From NCBI GenBank assembly GCA_903834285.1, contig CAILIO010000327.1, positions 1 through 56,412 on the forward strand: a stretch of 56,412 nucleotides of DNA, in the 5' to 3' direction. The stretch comes from an uncultured Sphingomonadales bacterium. GTDB lineage: Bacteria; Pseudomonadota; Alphaproteobacteria; Sphingomonadales; Sphingomonadaceae. The notes below the pieces were generated by a model. It was not told the DNA's origin. It saw only the letters and a program-made list of their open reading frames with translations, and searched no databases. The translations under genes were made by a program, and so were the position numbers. Shown one piece after another: positions 24,967-40,977 of the stretch (positions are counted from its first letter, which is position 1; each line of letters begins with the position of its first letter).

Positions 24967-26294
24967 GCTTCCACCTCCCGCAAATTCATCGCCGCGCCCT
25001 GCCCTGCCATGCGCGCTGCCATCACCGCCGCTGCCATGAACAGCAGGGCCTCGACCGCAAAGATTGTCTGGAAAGCGCGCCCGTCGCTTTCCGCGTGGCG
25101 CGCCAGATCGACCCCGACTGCCCCGGCGAGCCCGCCGAGGCCGAAGGCGACGCCTTGCGCTGCGCCCCAAATGCCCATGCGCACGCCGGTATCAGCGCGG
25201 CCTCCAGCTTCGCTGCCGGCGCCTGCAAGGCTCATCATCGCGCCGATGGCGGAGACGGCGAACACGCCATTGGCAAAGCCAAGCGCGCCGATATTGGCAG
25301 CGAGCGGCCAGCCCGGACCAATGCCTGCTCCCACCGCAAGGCCGGCCAGAGCCAGCGCCGAACCGACGCAGCCGGCCGCGATCCAGCCCCTGAGTTCCCC
25401 GGCGGCGCGGCCCGCAAAGGCGCTGCCGCCGACGCCCGCGACGATCATGCCGAGCAGGACGCCGCTGTGCTGGACCGCCGAAAGCGACGTCGATTGCGCG
25501 GGGCTCATGCGGAAGACGATCCCGGCGAAGGGTTCGAGGATGAGGTCCTGCATCGAGTAGGCGAGCATCGAGAGGAATACGAACACGGTGAAGCGCCGCG
25601 CCGCCGTTTCGGCAAAGACCGCGCGCAAGGCATCGCCGAGGCTGGTTGCGTGTTCCGGTTCGGGCGTGGCCGCTGCCGGCACGCCGCGCTCAAGCCGGAA
25701 AGTGGCGAGCACGGTGAGCATAAGCGCGGCGAGCGCGATACCCCCCGAGACCTGAACAAGCCGGCCCCACGAAAACGGATCGAGCAGCGCGCCCGCAGTG
25801 CCTGCGGAAATGACGATCCCCATGACCATCATGATCCAGGTGACAGCAGCCGCAGCGGAGCGGCGCTGCGGGGCGACACCTGCGGCGAGAAGCGCAAGAA
25901 GCGAGGTGCCCGCCGCGCCGACACCGGCGCCGATCAGGATAAAGCCGAGGAGCAGGACCGCGTCCGCCGCAAGGGGTAGCGCCTTGCCCAGCGGCAGGGC
26001 GAAGACGGCGAGCATGGAACCGAAGCCCAGCACTGCGACGCCGCCGATGATCCAAGGGGTGCGGGCATGACCGCGGTCAGATCCATGGCCCCAAACGGGA
26101 CGCGCGAGCTGCACGGCATAATGGAGTGCGACGAGCCCGGCGGGGACCGCGGCGGCCATCCCGTATTCGACGACCATGACCCGGTTGAGCAGCGAAGTTG
26201 CCAGCATGACGATCGCGCCGATGGATGCCTGAACCAGGCCGAGGCGTGCAATGGAGAGCCAGCCGAAGCCGGGCGTTTTCGTCAGGCGGGCCAT
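24963..26294 (-). CDS. pucC: PucC/Bch2-family MFS protein, linked to bchG-bchP
   Basis: This 443-residue polytopic protein of the BCD (bacteriochlorophyll delivery) branch of the major facilitator superfamily has about 12 helices, including LNRVMVVEYGMAAAVPAGLV. The family is thought to deliver pigments or assemble antenna. It is a paralogue of lhaA at 38.7 kb. Position between bchG and bchP matches the Bch2/orf428 type. Both ends overlap neighbours (TGATG with bchG, ATGA with bchP). No LH2 genes are present, so it probably serves LH1 or pigment transfer. Confidence 0.9.
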   Translation of the reverse strand: MARLTKTPGFGWLSIARLGLVQASIGAIVMLATSLLNRVMVVEYGMAAAVPAGLVALHYAVQLARPVWGHGSDRGHARTPWIIGGVAVLGFGSMLAVFALPLGKALPLAADAVLLLGFILIGAGVGAAGTSLLALLAAGVAPQRRSAAAAVTWIMMVMGIVISAGTAGALLDPFSWGRLVQVSGGIALAALMLTVLATFRLERGVPAAATPEPEHATSLGDALRAVFAETAARRFTVFVFLSMLAYSMQDLILEPFAGIVFRMSPAQSTSLSAVQHSGVLLGMIVAGVGGSAFAGRAAGELRGWIAAGCVGSALALAGLAVGAGIGPGWPLAANIGALGFANGVFAVSAIGAMMSLAGAGSEAGGRADTGVRMGIWGAAQGVAFGLGGLAGAVGVDLARHAESDGRAFQTIFAVEALLFMAAAVMAARMAGQGAAMNLREVEA

Positions 26295-27223
26295 CACCAG
26301 TGGCCGCCCAGGCCGCCGGCGGCTGCCAGCATGCCGAGGACATAGAGCGTGACGCCGGTCCCGCCATACCACGGCGCGCGCGCCGCAGGATCGGCGATCA
26401 GCTTGGGCATCAGTGCGAACTGCACGGCGAGCACCAGCGCGACGATGACCGCGGAGAGCGTGAGGCCCTGCTGCACCAGATAGGCCGCGACGATCACTTG
26501 CGCGAGCGCCATCACCCCGCAGGCGAAGAGCGCGGCAGTGCGCACGCCGAGCACGACCGGAAGCGAGCGCACGCCCGTCTGCTTGTCGCCTTCCACCGCC
26601 TTGAAATCATTGAGCGTCATGATGCCGTGCGCGCCAAGACTGTAGAGCACGAGGACGACCAGGACCGGGGCGCGCGGCAAAGTGCTGGTCATCACGGCAG
26701 CACCGGTGAACCAGCTGAGGCCTTCATAAGTGAGACCGACAAGCGCGGGGCCCCACCAGCCGCTGGCCTTGAGGCGGAACGGCGGTGCGCTGTAGGCCCA
26801 GGCGGCGGCGAGGCCGACCGCCGTGGCGACCATGACCCAGATACCGAGCGCGGCACCGACCGCGAAGGAAATAAGCGAGCCGACGCAGGCGATCCACAGG
26901 CCCCAGCGGCCCGGAATGCGGCCCGAGGGAATCGGCCGGTTCGGTTCGTTGATCGCATCGACATGGCGATCGAACCAGTCATTGATGGCCTGGCTGTTGC
27001 CGCAGACGAGCGGCCCGGCCAGCAGGCCGCCCGCGATGATCGCGATCCAGTGGCCTGCGGCGGGCTGGCCCGAGGAGACGACGCCGCACATGAAGGCCCA
27101 AATGGGTGGAAACCAGGTGATCGGCTTCAGCAGCTCCAGCACGTCACGCGGGGCGGGACGCCGGATGTCCTTGGGGGAAGCCGTGGGAGCCATCGAAGGG
27201 GCCGAAGTGGCTGGCTGCGTCAT
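26294..27223 (-). CDS. bchG: Bacteriochlorophyll synthase (prenyl esterification)
   Basis: BchG is an UbiA-family membrane prenyltransferase that attaches geranylgeranyl or phytyl diphosphate to bacteriochlorophyllide a. The 309-residue protein has LLKPITWFPPIWAFMCGVVSSG near the N-terminus. The aspartate-rich prenyl-diphosphate motif is NDWFDRHVDAINEPNRPIPSG, and a second motif is TLNDFKAVEGDKQTGVRSLP. ATG 27223 replaces the TTG start of the ORF track, which lies inside a PpsR box. Its stop overlaps the PucC-like gene. Confidence 0.95.
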   Translation of the reverse strand: MTQPATSAPSMAPTASPKDIRRPAPRDVLELLKPITWFPPIWAFMCGVVSSGQPAAGHWIAIIAGGLLAGPLVCGNSQAINDWFDRHVDAINEPNRPIPSGRIPGRWGLWIACVGSLISFAVGAALGIWVMVATAVGLAAAWAYSAPPFRLKASGWWGPALVGLTYEGLSWFTGAAVMTSTLPRAPVLVVLVLYSLGAHGIMTLNDFKAVEGDKQTGVRSLPVVLGVRTAALFACGVMALAQVIVAAYLVQQGLTLSAVIVALVLAVQFALMPKLIADPAARAPWYGGTGVTLYVLGMLAAAGGLGGHW

Positions 27224-27227
27224 ACCT

Positions 27228-27245
27228 TGGAGGGTATGGTTGACA
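27228..27245 (-). promoter_or_regulatory. Near-consensus PpsR box upstream of bchG
   Basis: Read on the plus strand this is TGG-AGGGTATGGTTG-ACA, one mismatch from TGT-N12-ACA. It is exactly 8 bp from the perfect box at 27254-27271, repeating the tandem geometry seen before bchC, and lies only 4 nt from the bchG ATG. Confidence 0.6.
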
Positions 27246-27253
27246 CCCCTAAG

Positions 27254-27271
27254 TGTCAATTGATTCTTACA
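27254..27271 (-). promoter_or_regulatory. Consensus PpsR operator upstream of bchG
   Basis: TGT-CAATTGATTCTT-ACA (plus-strand reading) is an exact TGT-N12-ACA box between ppsR and bchG. It overlaps a dyad TTGACAC-CCCTAA-GTGTCAA (27240-27259). It would make bchG-pucC-bchP-tspO directly PpsR-controlled, and is close enough to the ppsR 3' end not to affect ppsR initiation. Confidence 0.75.
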
Positions 27272-27286
27272 CTTGCGTGAGAAGCG

Positions 27287-28708
27287 CTATTCGCTCTCGC
27301 CTACCAGATTGCCGAGCCCGTAGCGGTGGAGCTTGGAATAGAGGCTCTGCCGGCTGAGGCCGAGGATTTCGGCGGCCGAGGCGCGGTTGTCCGACGTATA
27401 GGCGAGCGCGGCTTCGATGCAGAGGCGCTCGATGAGATCGGTGCTCTCGCGCACGATTTCCTTCAGGCTCGCGCGGCCGACGAGTTCGGTGAGCTGCTCG
27501 ACCGAACGCGGCAGATCGAGCGGCGTGGGCGGCAGATCGCGCAAGCGGCGGCCGATCTCGCGGATCGCGAAGCCATAGCACGGCGCGTCGCCCGAAGTGC
27601 GGACCGCCGAGAGTTCCACCGGCTCCTCGATCTCGGAATCCCGCGCGCGAACCACGGTGCTGACATTGCGGGCGAGGCCGTACTTGGTGAGCTGACCTTC
27701 GATCAGATCGAGATCGATGCCCGGCCGGCCGACGAATTCGCCAAGCGGGCGGCCGCGGATCTGATCCAGCGAGGCAGCGCGGGCGAGTTCGAGGAACGCG
27801 ATGTTGGCCGCGATGATCCGCATGTCGGAATTGGCAACGACAAAGGCATCGGGCATGCGCTCGACGATATCGAGGAGCGTGGCGGCACCCTCGGTCGTGC
27901 GCTCCATCGTGCTGCCGAGGCGGACCAGCAGGTAGCGCCCGCCGAGCTGGCGGAAGCCGGTGGCCGAAATGGTAAGCTGCTGGCGCGCGCGTTCAAGATC
28001 GACCGTCAGCGGCGAGACTTCGGAGGTCGTCAGAACCGCGCCGAGATAGGCAATCAGCGCATCGCGCGAGCTACGCGCGATGAGCCCGGAGAGTTTGGTG
28101 CCGACAAGGCTGCCGGGACGCGCGTCGAGCAGGGTGTGGGCGGCTGGGTTGGCTTCCTGGATGCGCTGGCTGTCTGCCTCGACGAGGAGGACGGGTTCGG
28201 ACGAAAGATCGAAGAGCAGGCGGTAGCGTGTCTCAATCTGACGCAGGCGCATATAATCGCGCTCGAGCGACTGCTGGGCCTGGAGCAGGCGCTGCTGGAG
28301 CACCACGGCCCCGCGCATGTCACGCCCGACCGCGATCAGGCGCTTGCCGCCCGCAAGGCTGATCAGCAGATAGCGTACCGGGATATCGCCGGCGGGGCTT
28401 GTATGGTTGACCTGCCGCCAGCGACTGCCCGACTCACCGGGTTCGACCTGCAGCATGTCCTTGACCTTGGCGCGGCTTTCGACCGTGACAGTGCTGGCGA
28501 ATTGCTGGCCGATCCAGCTGTCGCAGCCCGGAAAGTCCTGCCGGTTTGCCGCGACATCAAGAATGTGACCGTCAGGATCAAGCGAGAGAGTGACGTCACC
28601 TGCAGCAAGCACAAGGCGCAGGGCATCAGCCGAACAGATGTCGTTGAAAGCAGACTCTGACCGGGTAAACGGTGTCTTGTCCGCGAGGGCGCGTTCGGGT
28701 TCTGCCAC
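27287..28708 (-). CDS. ppsR: PpsR/CrtJ photosynthesis repressor
   Basis: PpsR represses bch, crt and puf genes under oxygen and light by binding TGT-N12-ACA. The 473-residue protein has an N-terminal PAS-like domain and a helical glutamine-rich linker (LQQRLLQAQQSLERD). Two PAS domains follow (about residues 155-265 and 275-385), and a C-terminal Fis-type helix-turn-helix (NRASAAEILGLSRQSLYSKLHRYG). C430 just before the HTH is the conserved redox/heme cysteine. The position of the other conserved cysteine appears to be valine (YLLVRLG). The start is GTG at 28708. Confidence 0.94.
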   Translation of the reverse strand: MAEPERALADKTPFTRSESAFNDICSADALRLVLAAGDVTLSLDPDGHILDVAANRQDFPGCDSWIGQQFASTVTVESRAKVKDMLQVEPGESGSRWRQVNHTSPAGDIPVRYLLISLAGGKRLIAVGRDMRGAVVLQQRLLQAQQSLERDYMRLRQIETRYRLLFDLSSEPVLLVEADSQRIQEANPAAHTLLDARPGSLVGTKLSGLIARSSRDALIAYLGAVLTTSEVSPLTVDLERARQQLTISATGFRQLGGRYLLVRLGSTMERTTEGAATLLDIVERMPDAFVVANSDMRIIAANIAFLELARAASLDQIRGRPLGEFVGRPGIDLDLIEGQLTKYGLARNVSTVVRARDSEIEEPVELSAVRTSGDAPCYGFAIREIGRRLRDLPPTPLDLPRSVEQLTELVGRASLKEIVRESTDLIERLCIEAALAYTSDNRASAAEILGLSRQSLYSKLHRYGLGNLVGESE

Positions 28709-28722
28709 GGTAACGACTGGCC

Positions 28723-29673
28723 CTAGCCGGCGTTCACGGTCTGGTGCGTGGCCGCGCCGACCAGATGGTTGGCGAGAGCGAGCGCTCCAGGTGCGTCTAC
28801 CGCCGAGCCATCTGCCCCGGCCTCATCGGCCAGTGCTGGATTGGCATTCACTGCTTGTCCCCCCACCAGAATTTTCACGTCTTGGTACATGGACACGCTG
28901 CGGATCGCCTTGATTGTTCTTGATAAAGATTCGGTAGTAACATCGCAGGATACGGTCAAGCCGACGAGGTCGTAGGACTTGTTGGCAACCTTTGCGATCA
29001 GTTGCCGCATGTCAGGCGCGACCAGAACTTCGCTGTCCCACGCGGCGCGGACAAAGACTTCATGGACCATCGTCGCGCCGAAACTGTGCTGATCGCCGGG
29101 CATCGCCGAGAACAACGCGCGGCTGGGCGCCCTGAGCGGCCCGGTGATGATCGGGCTGCCCCACGCGATTTCGCGCATGACTTCCTGAAGACGCCACAAG
29201 CCGATGGTGACATCGAGGAAATCGCACCGATCCTCTTCCCATAGATCGCCGAGCCGGCGCGCGGCAGGCGCCAGAAGATCGACCAAGATAGCATCGATGC
29301 CGATCCCGCGCGCGACGTACTCCTCGACATGGACGAGCAACTCATCGGCCTGAAGCGTTAGCGGCAGCGGACAGAACCGCGCGACATCCTCCGCCGTGAT
29401 GACCCCGCCGCCCTCGCTCACGAAGCGACCGGGTCGCATGCGATGCGCCACCAGCAGCTGGGGAATGATCTCGCCTTCGATGAGCGTGCTGATCGCGGAA
29501 CTGGAACCGGGGCGCTGGCGGCGAGTGCCCGCATTGCGGCCGCTACCGGGATTGGCGGCCTTGCGGCGACTGCCAACCGGTACACCCGAATGATCTTCGT
29601 GTGTGGAGGATTGCTCCCCCTTCCGGGGGCCCTGGCCGCCTGTGGGGCCGCTTTTGCCTACTGCCAAGTCCAT
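28723..29673 (-). CDS. ppaA: PpaA/AerR cobalamin-binding antirepressor of PpsR
   Basis: PpaA/AerR binds B12 and modulates PpsR/CrtJ. The 316-residue protein has a low-complexity N-terminal tail and a four-helix B12-cap-like region (LVHVEEYVARGIGIDAILVD ... RRLGDLWEEDRCDFLDVTIG). A Rossmann cobalamin-binding domain carries the signature D-x-H-x-x-G (DQHSFG), followed by VGLTVSCD and ILVGGQAVN. ATG 29673 is chosen, and a shorter form starting after the tail is possible, as in Rhodobacter AerR. It lies 14 nt before ppsR. Confidence 0.92.
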   Translation of the reverse strand: MDLAVGKSGPTGGQGPRKGEQSSTHEDHSGVPVGSRRKAANPGSGRNAGTRRQRPGSSSAISTLIEGEIIPQLLVAHRMRPGRFVSEGGGVITAEDVARFCPLPLTLQADELLVHVEEYVARGIGIDAILVDLLAPAARRLGDLWEEDRCDFLDVTIGLWRLQEVMREIAWGSPIITGPLRAPSRALFSAMPGDQHSFGATMVHEVFVRAAWDSEVLVAPDMRQLIAKVANKSYDLVGLTVSCDVTTESLSRTIKAIRSVSMYQDVKILVGGQAVNANPALADEAGADGSAVDAPGALALANHLVGAATHQTVNAG

Positions 29674-29792
29674 GCCAGACACTCCCGTCTGCCGCAGCTC
29701 CGTTGCCGCGTGGGGATAGTGGTTAACGACACTCCGACTCTGTCCCTCCCCCAAGGCCTACGCCCATTCCAAAACCTTGGCAAACCCAAATC

Positions 29793-29826
29793 TGTCAATT
29801 TTAGTTGTCGTCCAATTTTATTGACA
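29793..29826. promoter_or_regulatory. Degenerate overlapping PpsR-like boxes between ppaA and bchF
   Basis: Two half-matching boxes overlap: TGT-CAATTTTAGTTG-TCG (29793-29810) and CGT-CCAATTTTATTG-ACA (29809-29826). The second ends in TTGACA, which with TAAGCT 18 nt later could be a bchF promoter. The 209-nt divergent region otherwise has no gene. Direct PpsR binding is uncertain because neither box is exact. Confidence 0.45.
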
Positions 29827-29882
29827 GTCCGCCAAAACGAGTCGTAAGCTCCTCATTGTCAAAAGGGATGGGACGACCAAGA

Positions 29883-31735
<1,853 letters not shown>

Positions 31736-31739
31736 GCCC

Positions 31740-33336
31740 ATGCAGCTTGCCGTCTGGACCTATGAAGGACCGCCGCATGTCGGCGCCATGCGGGTCGCGA
31801 CGGCGATGCGCGGCGTGCACTATCTGCTGCATGCGCCGCAGGGCGATACGTACGCGGACCTGCTGTTCACGATGATCGAGCGGCGCGATGCCCGCCCGCC
31901 CGTGACTTACACCACCTTCCAGGCGCGCGATCTGGGCAAGGATACCGCGAGCCTGTTCCAGAACGCGGCGCGCGATGCTGTGGAGCGGTTCAAGCCGCAG
32001 GCGCTGCTGGTCGGCGCTTCATGCACGGCCGAGCTGATCCAGGACGATCCGGCGGGCCTTGCCAACAATATGGGCCTGCCCTGCCCGGTGATCCCGCTCG
32101 AGCTGCCCAGCTATCAGCGCAAGGAAAACTGGGGCGCGGCGGAAACCTTCTACCAGATCGTGCGCCATCTGGCCGATACCTCGGTGCGCCCCGCCGCGCG
32201 CGAAGGCCGCCGTCCGTGCGTCAATCTGCTCGGCCCCGCTGCGCTCGGCTTCCGCCACCGCGACGATGTGCGCGAGGTGCGCCGCATCCTCGACCTGCTC
32301 GGCATCGACGTGCATCTCGTCGCGCCGCAGGGCGCTTCGCCAGAGGATATCCGCACCATCGGCGCGGCTGATTTCAACATCGTGCTCTATCCCGAGATCG
32401 GCGATGAAGCGGCGCGCTGGCTCGACAAGACTTTCGCCCAGCCCGCGATCCGCACGGTGCCGATCGGCGTGGGTGCGACCCGCGCCTTCATCGCCGAAGT
32501 GGCCGCGCTGGCCGGGGTCGATCCCGCGCCGGCGCTGAACGATCCTTCTTCGCGCATGCCGTGGTGGAGCCGCTCGGTCGATTCGACCTATCTCACCGGC
32601 AAGCGCGTGTTCGTGTTCGGCGATGCGACCCATGCCGTTGCCGCCGCGCGGATCGCGCACGAGGAGCTTGGCTTCACCGTCTGCGGGATCGGCTGCTACA
32701 ACCGCGAATTCGGACGCGAAATTCGTAATGCGGCCAAGGAATACGGCCTTGAGCCGCTGATCACCGACGATCATCTGGCCGTCGAGGACGCCATCGCCGC
32801 CGCCGCGCCCGAACTGGTGCTGGGCACGCAGATGGAGCGTCATATCGCCAAGCGCCTCGGCATTCCCTGCGCGGTGATTTCCTCGCCGGTCCACGTGCAG
32901 GATTTCCCGGCGCGCTTCAGCCCGCAGATGGGCTTCGAAGGCGCGAACGTGATCTTCGACACCTGGGTGCACCCGCTCGTCATGGGGCTGGAAGAGCACT
33001 TGCTCACCATGTTCCGCGACGACTTCGAGTTCAGCGACGCGGCGGGCCCCTCGCACCTCCATGGTTCGGCCCCGGCGCATAACGCAATGCAGGCCCAAAT
33101 GCAGGCCAAGCCCGAACCGGTGCTCGCACCGGCGGGCGATATTCTGATCAGGGAAGAAGCCGCGCCCGTCGCTGCTTCGGGCGGCTCGTCCGGCTGGACC
33201 GACGAAGCGACACGCGAACTGCACAAGATTCCGTTCTTCGTGCGCGGCAAAGCCAAGCGCAACACCGAGAAGTACGCGAATGAAATGGGCCTGGCGGCTA
33301 TCACGCTCGACACGCTCTACGAGGCAAAAGCCCACT

Positions 33337-33347
<11 letters not shown>
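31740..33347 (+). CDS. bchB: Light-independent protochlorophyllide reductase subunit B
   Basis: BchB is the NifK-like subunit that, with BchN and BchL, reduces ring D of protochlorophyllide without light. The 535-residue protein starts [20 protein letters not shown] and supplies the NB-cluster aspartate in its N-terminal region. It has [20 protein letters not shown] with a cluster cysteine. The C-terminal [20 protein letters not shown] segment is the conserved PCP-red domain. It ends 11 nt inside bchH. Confidence 0.97.
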
Positions 33348-38683
<5,336 letters not shown>

Positions 38684-38685
38684 CC

Positions 38686-40128
38686 ATGACCGGAACACCC
38701 GCCATGACCGACACTATCCCGCAGACCCGCCTTTCGCGGATGGCGGGCCAGTGGACGCGCGTGGCGATGACCTGGCTGCCCTTTGCCGACGCGGCCAGCG
38801 CCGAGCTGCCCCTGCCCCGGCTGCTGCGCCTCGCGCTGTTTCAGGTGAGCGTGGGCATGGCAACGGTGCTCCTCAACGGCACGCTCAACCGCGTGATGAT
38901 CGTCGAGCTGCACACCCCGACCTGGCTGGTTTCGCTGCTGATCGCGATGCCGCTGCTGTTTGCACCGCTTCGCGCGCTGATCGGCCACAAGTCCGATACT
39001 CACCGCTCGGTACTCGGCTGGCGCCGCGTACCCTATATCTGGTTCGGCACGCTGATGCAGTGGGGCGGTCTCGCGATCATGCCCTTCGCGCTGCTGCTGA
39101 TGAGCGAGACGCGCACGTTCTACACCGGCCTTGGCGGGGGCGCGCTGGCCTTTCTGCTGACGGGCGCCGGCCTCCATGTGACGCAGACCGCCGGCCTTGC
39201 GCTCGCGACCGACCTTGCGCGCGAGGACAAGCGCCCGCGCGCAGTGGCGCTGCTCTATGTGATGCTGCTGGTGGGCATGATGGTTTCGGCCTTCGTGATC
39301 GGCGGCCTACTGGTGCCCTTCAGCCCGACCCGGCTGGTGCAGGTGATCCAGGGTGCGGCAGTCGTCACGCTGGTGCTCAACATTACCGCGTTGTGGAAGC
39401 AGGAAGGCCGCAATCCTGGCGCGACTGCCAAGGATCGCGAAACGCCGGAATTCCGTGACGTGTGGCGCGAATTCGTGGCCGAGCCCCACACAGTCCGCCT
39501 CCTTTCGGCCATCGGCCTCGGCGCGGCGGCCTTTGCGATGCAGGATGCGCTGCTCGAACCCTATGGTGCCGAGCTGCTTGGCCTGACCGTCGGGTCGACG
39601 ACGATGCTGACGGGTTCGTGGGCGATGGGCGCGATTGCCGGATTCTCGCTTTCGACGCGCGTGCTGGAGCGCGGCTTCGATCCGCTGCGGCTGGCGGGCG
39701 CCGGGATGGTCGGCGGGATCTGCGCGTTCATTCTCGTACTGCTGGCAGCGCCGCTCCATGCGCCGCTCCTCCTCGCGATCGGCGCGGGCTCGATCGGCTT
39801 CGGCATCGGGCTGTTCTCGGTCGGCACCCTGATCGCAGCCATGTCGCTCGCGCAGCGTGGCGATTCGGGCGTGGCGCTGGGGGCTTGGGGCGCAGTGCAG
39901 GCGACGGCTGCGGGCAGCGCGCTCGCGGTAGGCGGCGTGATCCGCGACACTGTGACGTGGCTGAGCGGGCCCAGCGGCCGCGCGGCGGGCTATGCCACGG
40001 TCTACAGCCTGGAAATTGTGATGCTGATCATGGCGCTGGTCGTGCTGGGGCCGCTTGCGGGCAAGCGCATCGGGATCGCTGGCGATCTGCCCGGGGGGCA
40101 GATGGCCATCCCCGAGTTTCCGACATGA
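38686..40128 (+). CDS. lhaA: LhaA, LH1 assembly protein of the PucC family
   Basis: LhaA is the BCD-family major facilitator protein needed for assembling LH1, found upstream of puhA in purple bacteria. The 480-residue protein has about 12 helices and the segments LNRVMIVELHTPTWLVSLLI, RALIGHKSDTHRSVLGWRRV and QDALLEPYGAELLGL. It follows bchM by 2 nt (ATG 38686; ATG 38704 is also possible). It is a distant paralogue of the PucC-like gene near bchP. Confidence 0.93.
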   Translation: MTGTPAMTDTIPQTRLSRMAGQWTRVAMTWLPFADAASAELPLPRLLRLALFQVSVGMATVLLNGTLNRVMIVELHTPTWLVSLLIAMPLLFAPLRALIGHKSDTHRSVLGWRRVPYIWFGTLMQWGGLAIMPFALLLMSETRTFYTGLGGGALAFLLTGAGLHVTQTAGLALATDLAREDKRPRAVALLYVMLLVGMMVSAFVIGGLLVPFSPTRLVQVIQGAAVVTLVLNITALWKQEGRNPGATAKDRETPEFRDVWREFVAEPHTVRLLSAIGLGAAAFAMQDALLEPYGAELLGLTVGSTTMLTGSWAMGAIAGFSLSTRVLERGFDPLRLAGAGMVGGICAFILVLLAAPLHAPLLLAIGAGSIGFGIGLFSVGTLIAAMSLAQRGDSGVALGAWGAVQATAAGSALAVGGVIRDTVTWLSGPSGRAAGYATVYSLEIVMLIMALVVLGPLAGKRIGIAGDLPGGQMAIPEFPT

Positions 40129-40200
40129 GTGTGGTGCCAAATTGAGTGCGGTGGTGGGAATTGCGGCCTCCGGGGCCCTGATCCGGGAAAGGAACGTTCG

Positions 40201-40977
40201 ATGAAAAGCGCATATGTAGTTGGCTCGATTGACGTGGCAGAGCTCGCGCTCTGGGCGTTCTTCCTCTTTTTCGTCGCCTTGGTCTTCTGGCTGCGGCGCG
40301 AGGACCGCCGCGAGGGCTATCCGCTCGAGGACGAGATGAACGGATTCATCGAAAGCGTCGGCGGCCCGCTGTCGACCGCGCTGCCCAAGCGCTTCATCCT
40401 GCCGTTCGATCGCGGCACGGTGGTGGCGCCCGTCGGCCCCAGCGAGGGCCGCGAGCCGGTGGACATCGCCGCCAAGCGCTACGAGAATTTCCCCGGCGCG
40501 CCTTATGTCCCGACCGGCAATCCGCTGGTCGACGGCGTGGGCCCGGCGTCTTACGCCAACCGCGCCAAGTGGCCCGACCAGGACGCGCAGGGCCGCGCCC
40601 GCATCGTGCCGCTTTCGACCGAGGGCCATATCTCGGTGTGGAGCGGCAACCGTGATCCGCGCGGCATGCAGGTCATCGCGGCGGACGGCAAGGTGGCCGG
40701 CACCGTGACCGATCTGTGGATCGACCGCGCCGAGCACCAGGTCCGCTATCTCTCGGTCGAGACGACGAGCGGCAAGACCGTGCTCGCCCCGATGGCGATG
40801 GCCACGGTCAGCGCGGCGGGCGTGACCATCGATGCGATCAACGCCGCCGACTACGACGCCGTGCCGCAGCTCGAGAACGCGACCGAGATCACCCGTTATG
40901 AAGAAGAGCGCGTGATCGGCTACTTCGGCGGCGGCTATCTCTATGCCAACGCCGGCCGTCAGGAGCCGATCCTGTGA
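40201..40977 (+). CDS. puhA: Photosynthetic reaction centre H subunit
   Basis: PuhA caps the cytoplasmic side of the reaction centre and guides protons to the secondary quinone. The 258-residue protein has one N-terminal membrane helix (LALWAFFLFFVALVFWL) with the following RREDRREGYPLE. A cytoplasmic PRC-barrel-like domain includes GTVTDLWIDRAEHQVRYLSVE. GAAAGGAA about 6 nt before ATG 40201 sets the start, and the track's 40129 codon lies next to the lhaA stop. The 72-nt gap may hold a separate promoter. Overlaps puhB. Confidence 0.96.
   Translation: MKSAYVVGSIDVAELALWAFFLFFVALVFWLRREDRREGYPLEDEMNGFIESVGGPLSTALPKRFILPFDRGTVVAPVGPSEGREPVDIAAKRYENFPGAPYVPTGNPLVDGVGPASYANRAKWPDQDAQGRARIVPLSTEGHISVWSGNRDPRGMQVIAADGKVAGTVTDLWIDRAEHQVRYLSVETTSGKTVLAPMAMATVSAAGVTIDAINAADYDAVPQLENATEITRYEEERVIGYFGGGYLYANAGRQEPIL

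Noticed and set aside
27326-28660. 444-aa plus-strand ORF over ppsR
   Set aside because: It is antisense to ppsR. The PAS and Fis-type HTH motifs are on the minus strand.
40130-40147. Possible PpsR box before puhA (TGT-N12-AGT)
   Set aside because: The right half is AGT rather than ACA and no tandem partner is visible. The resemblance to the bchC box is limited to the left half.
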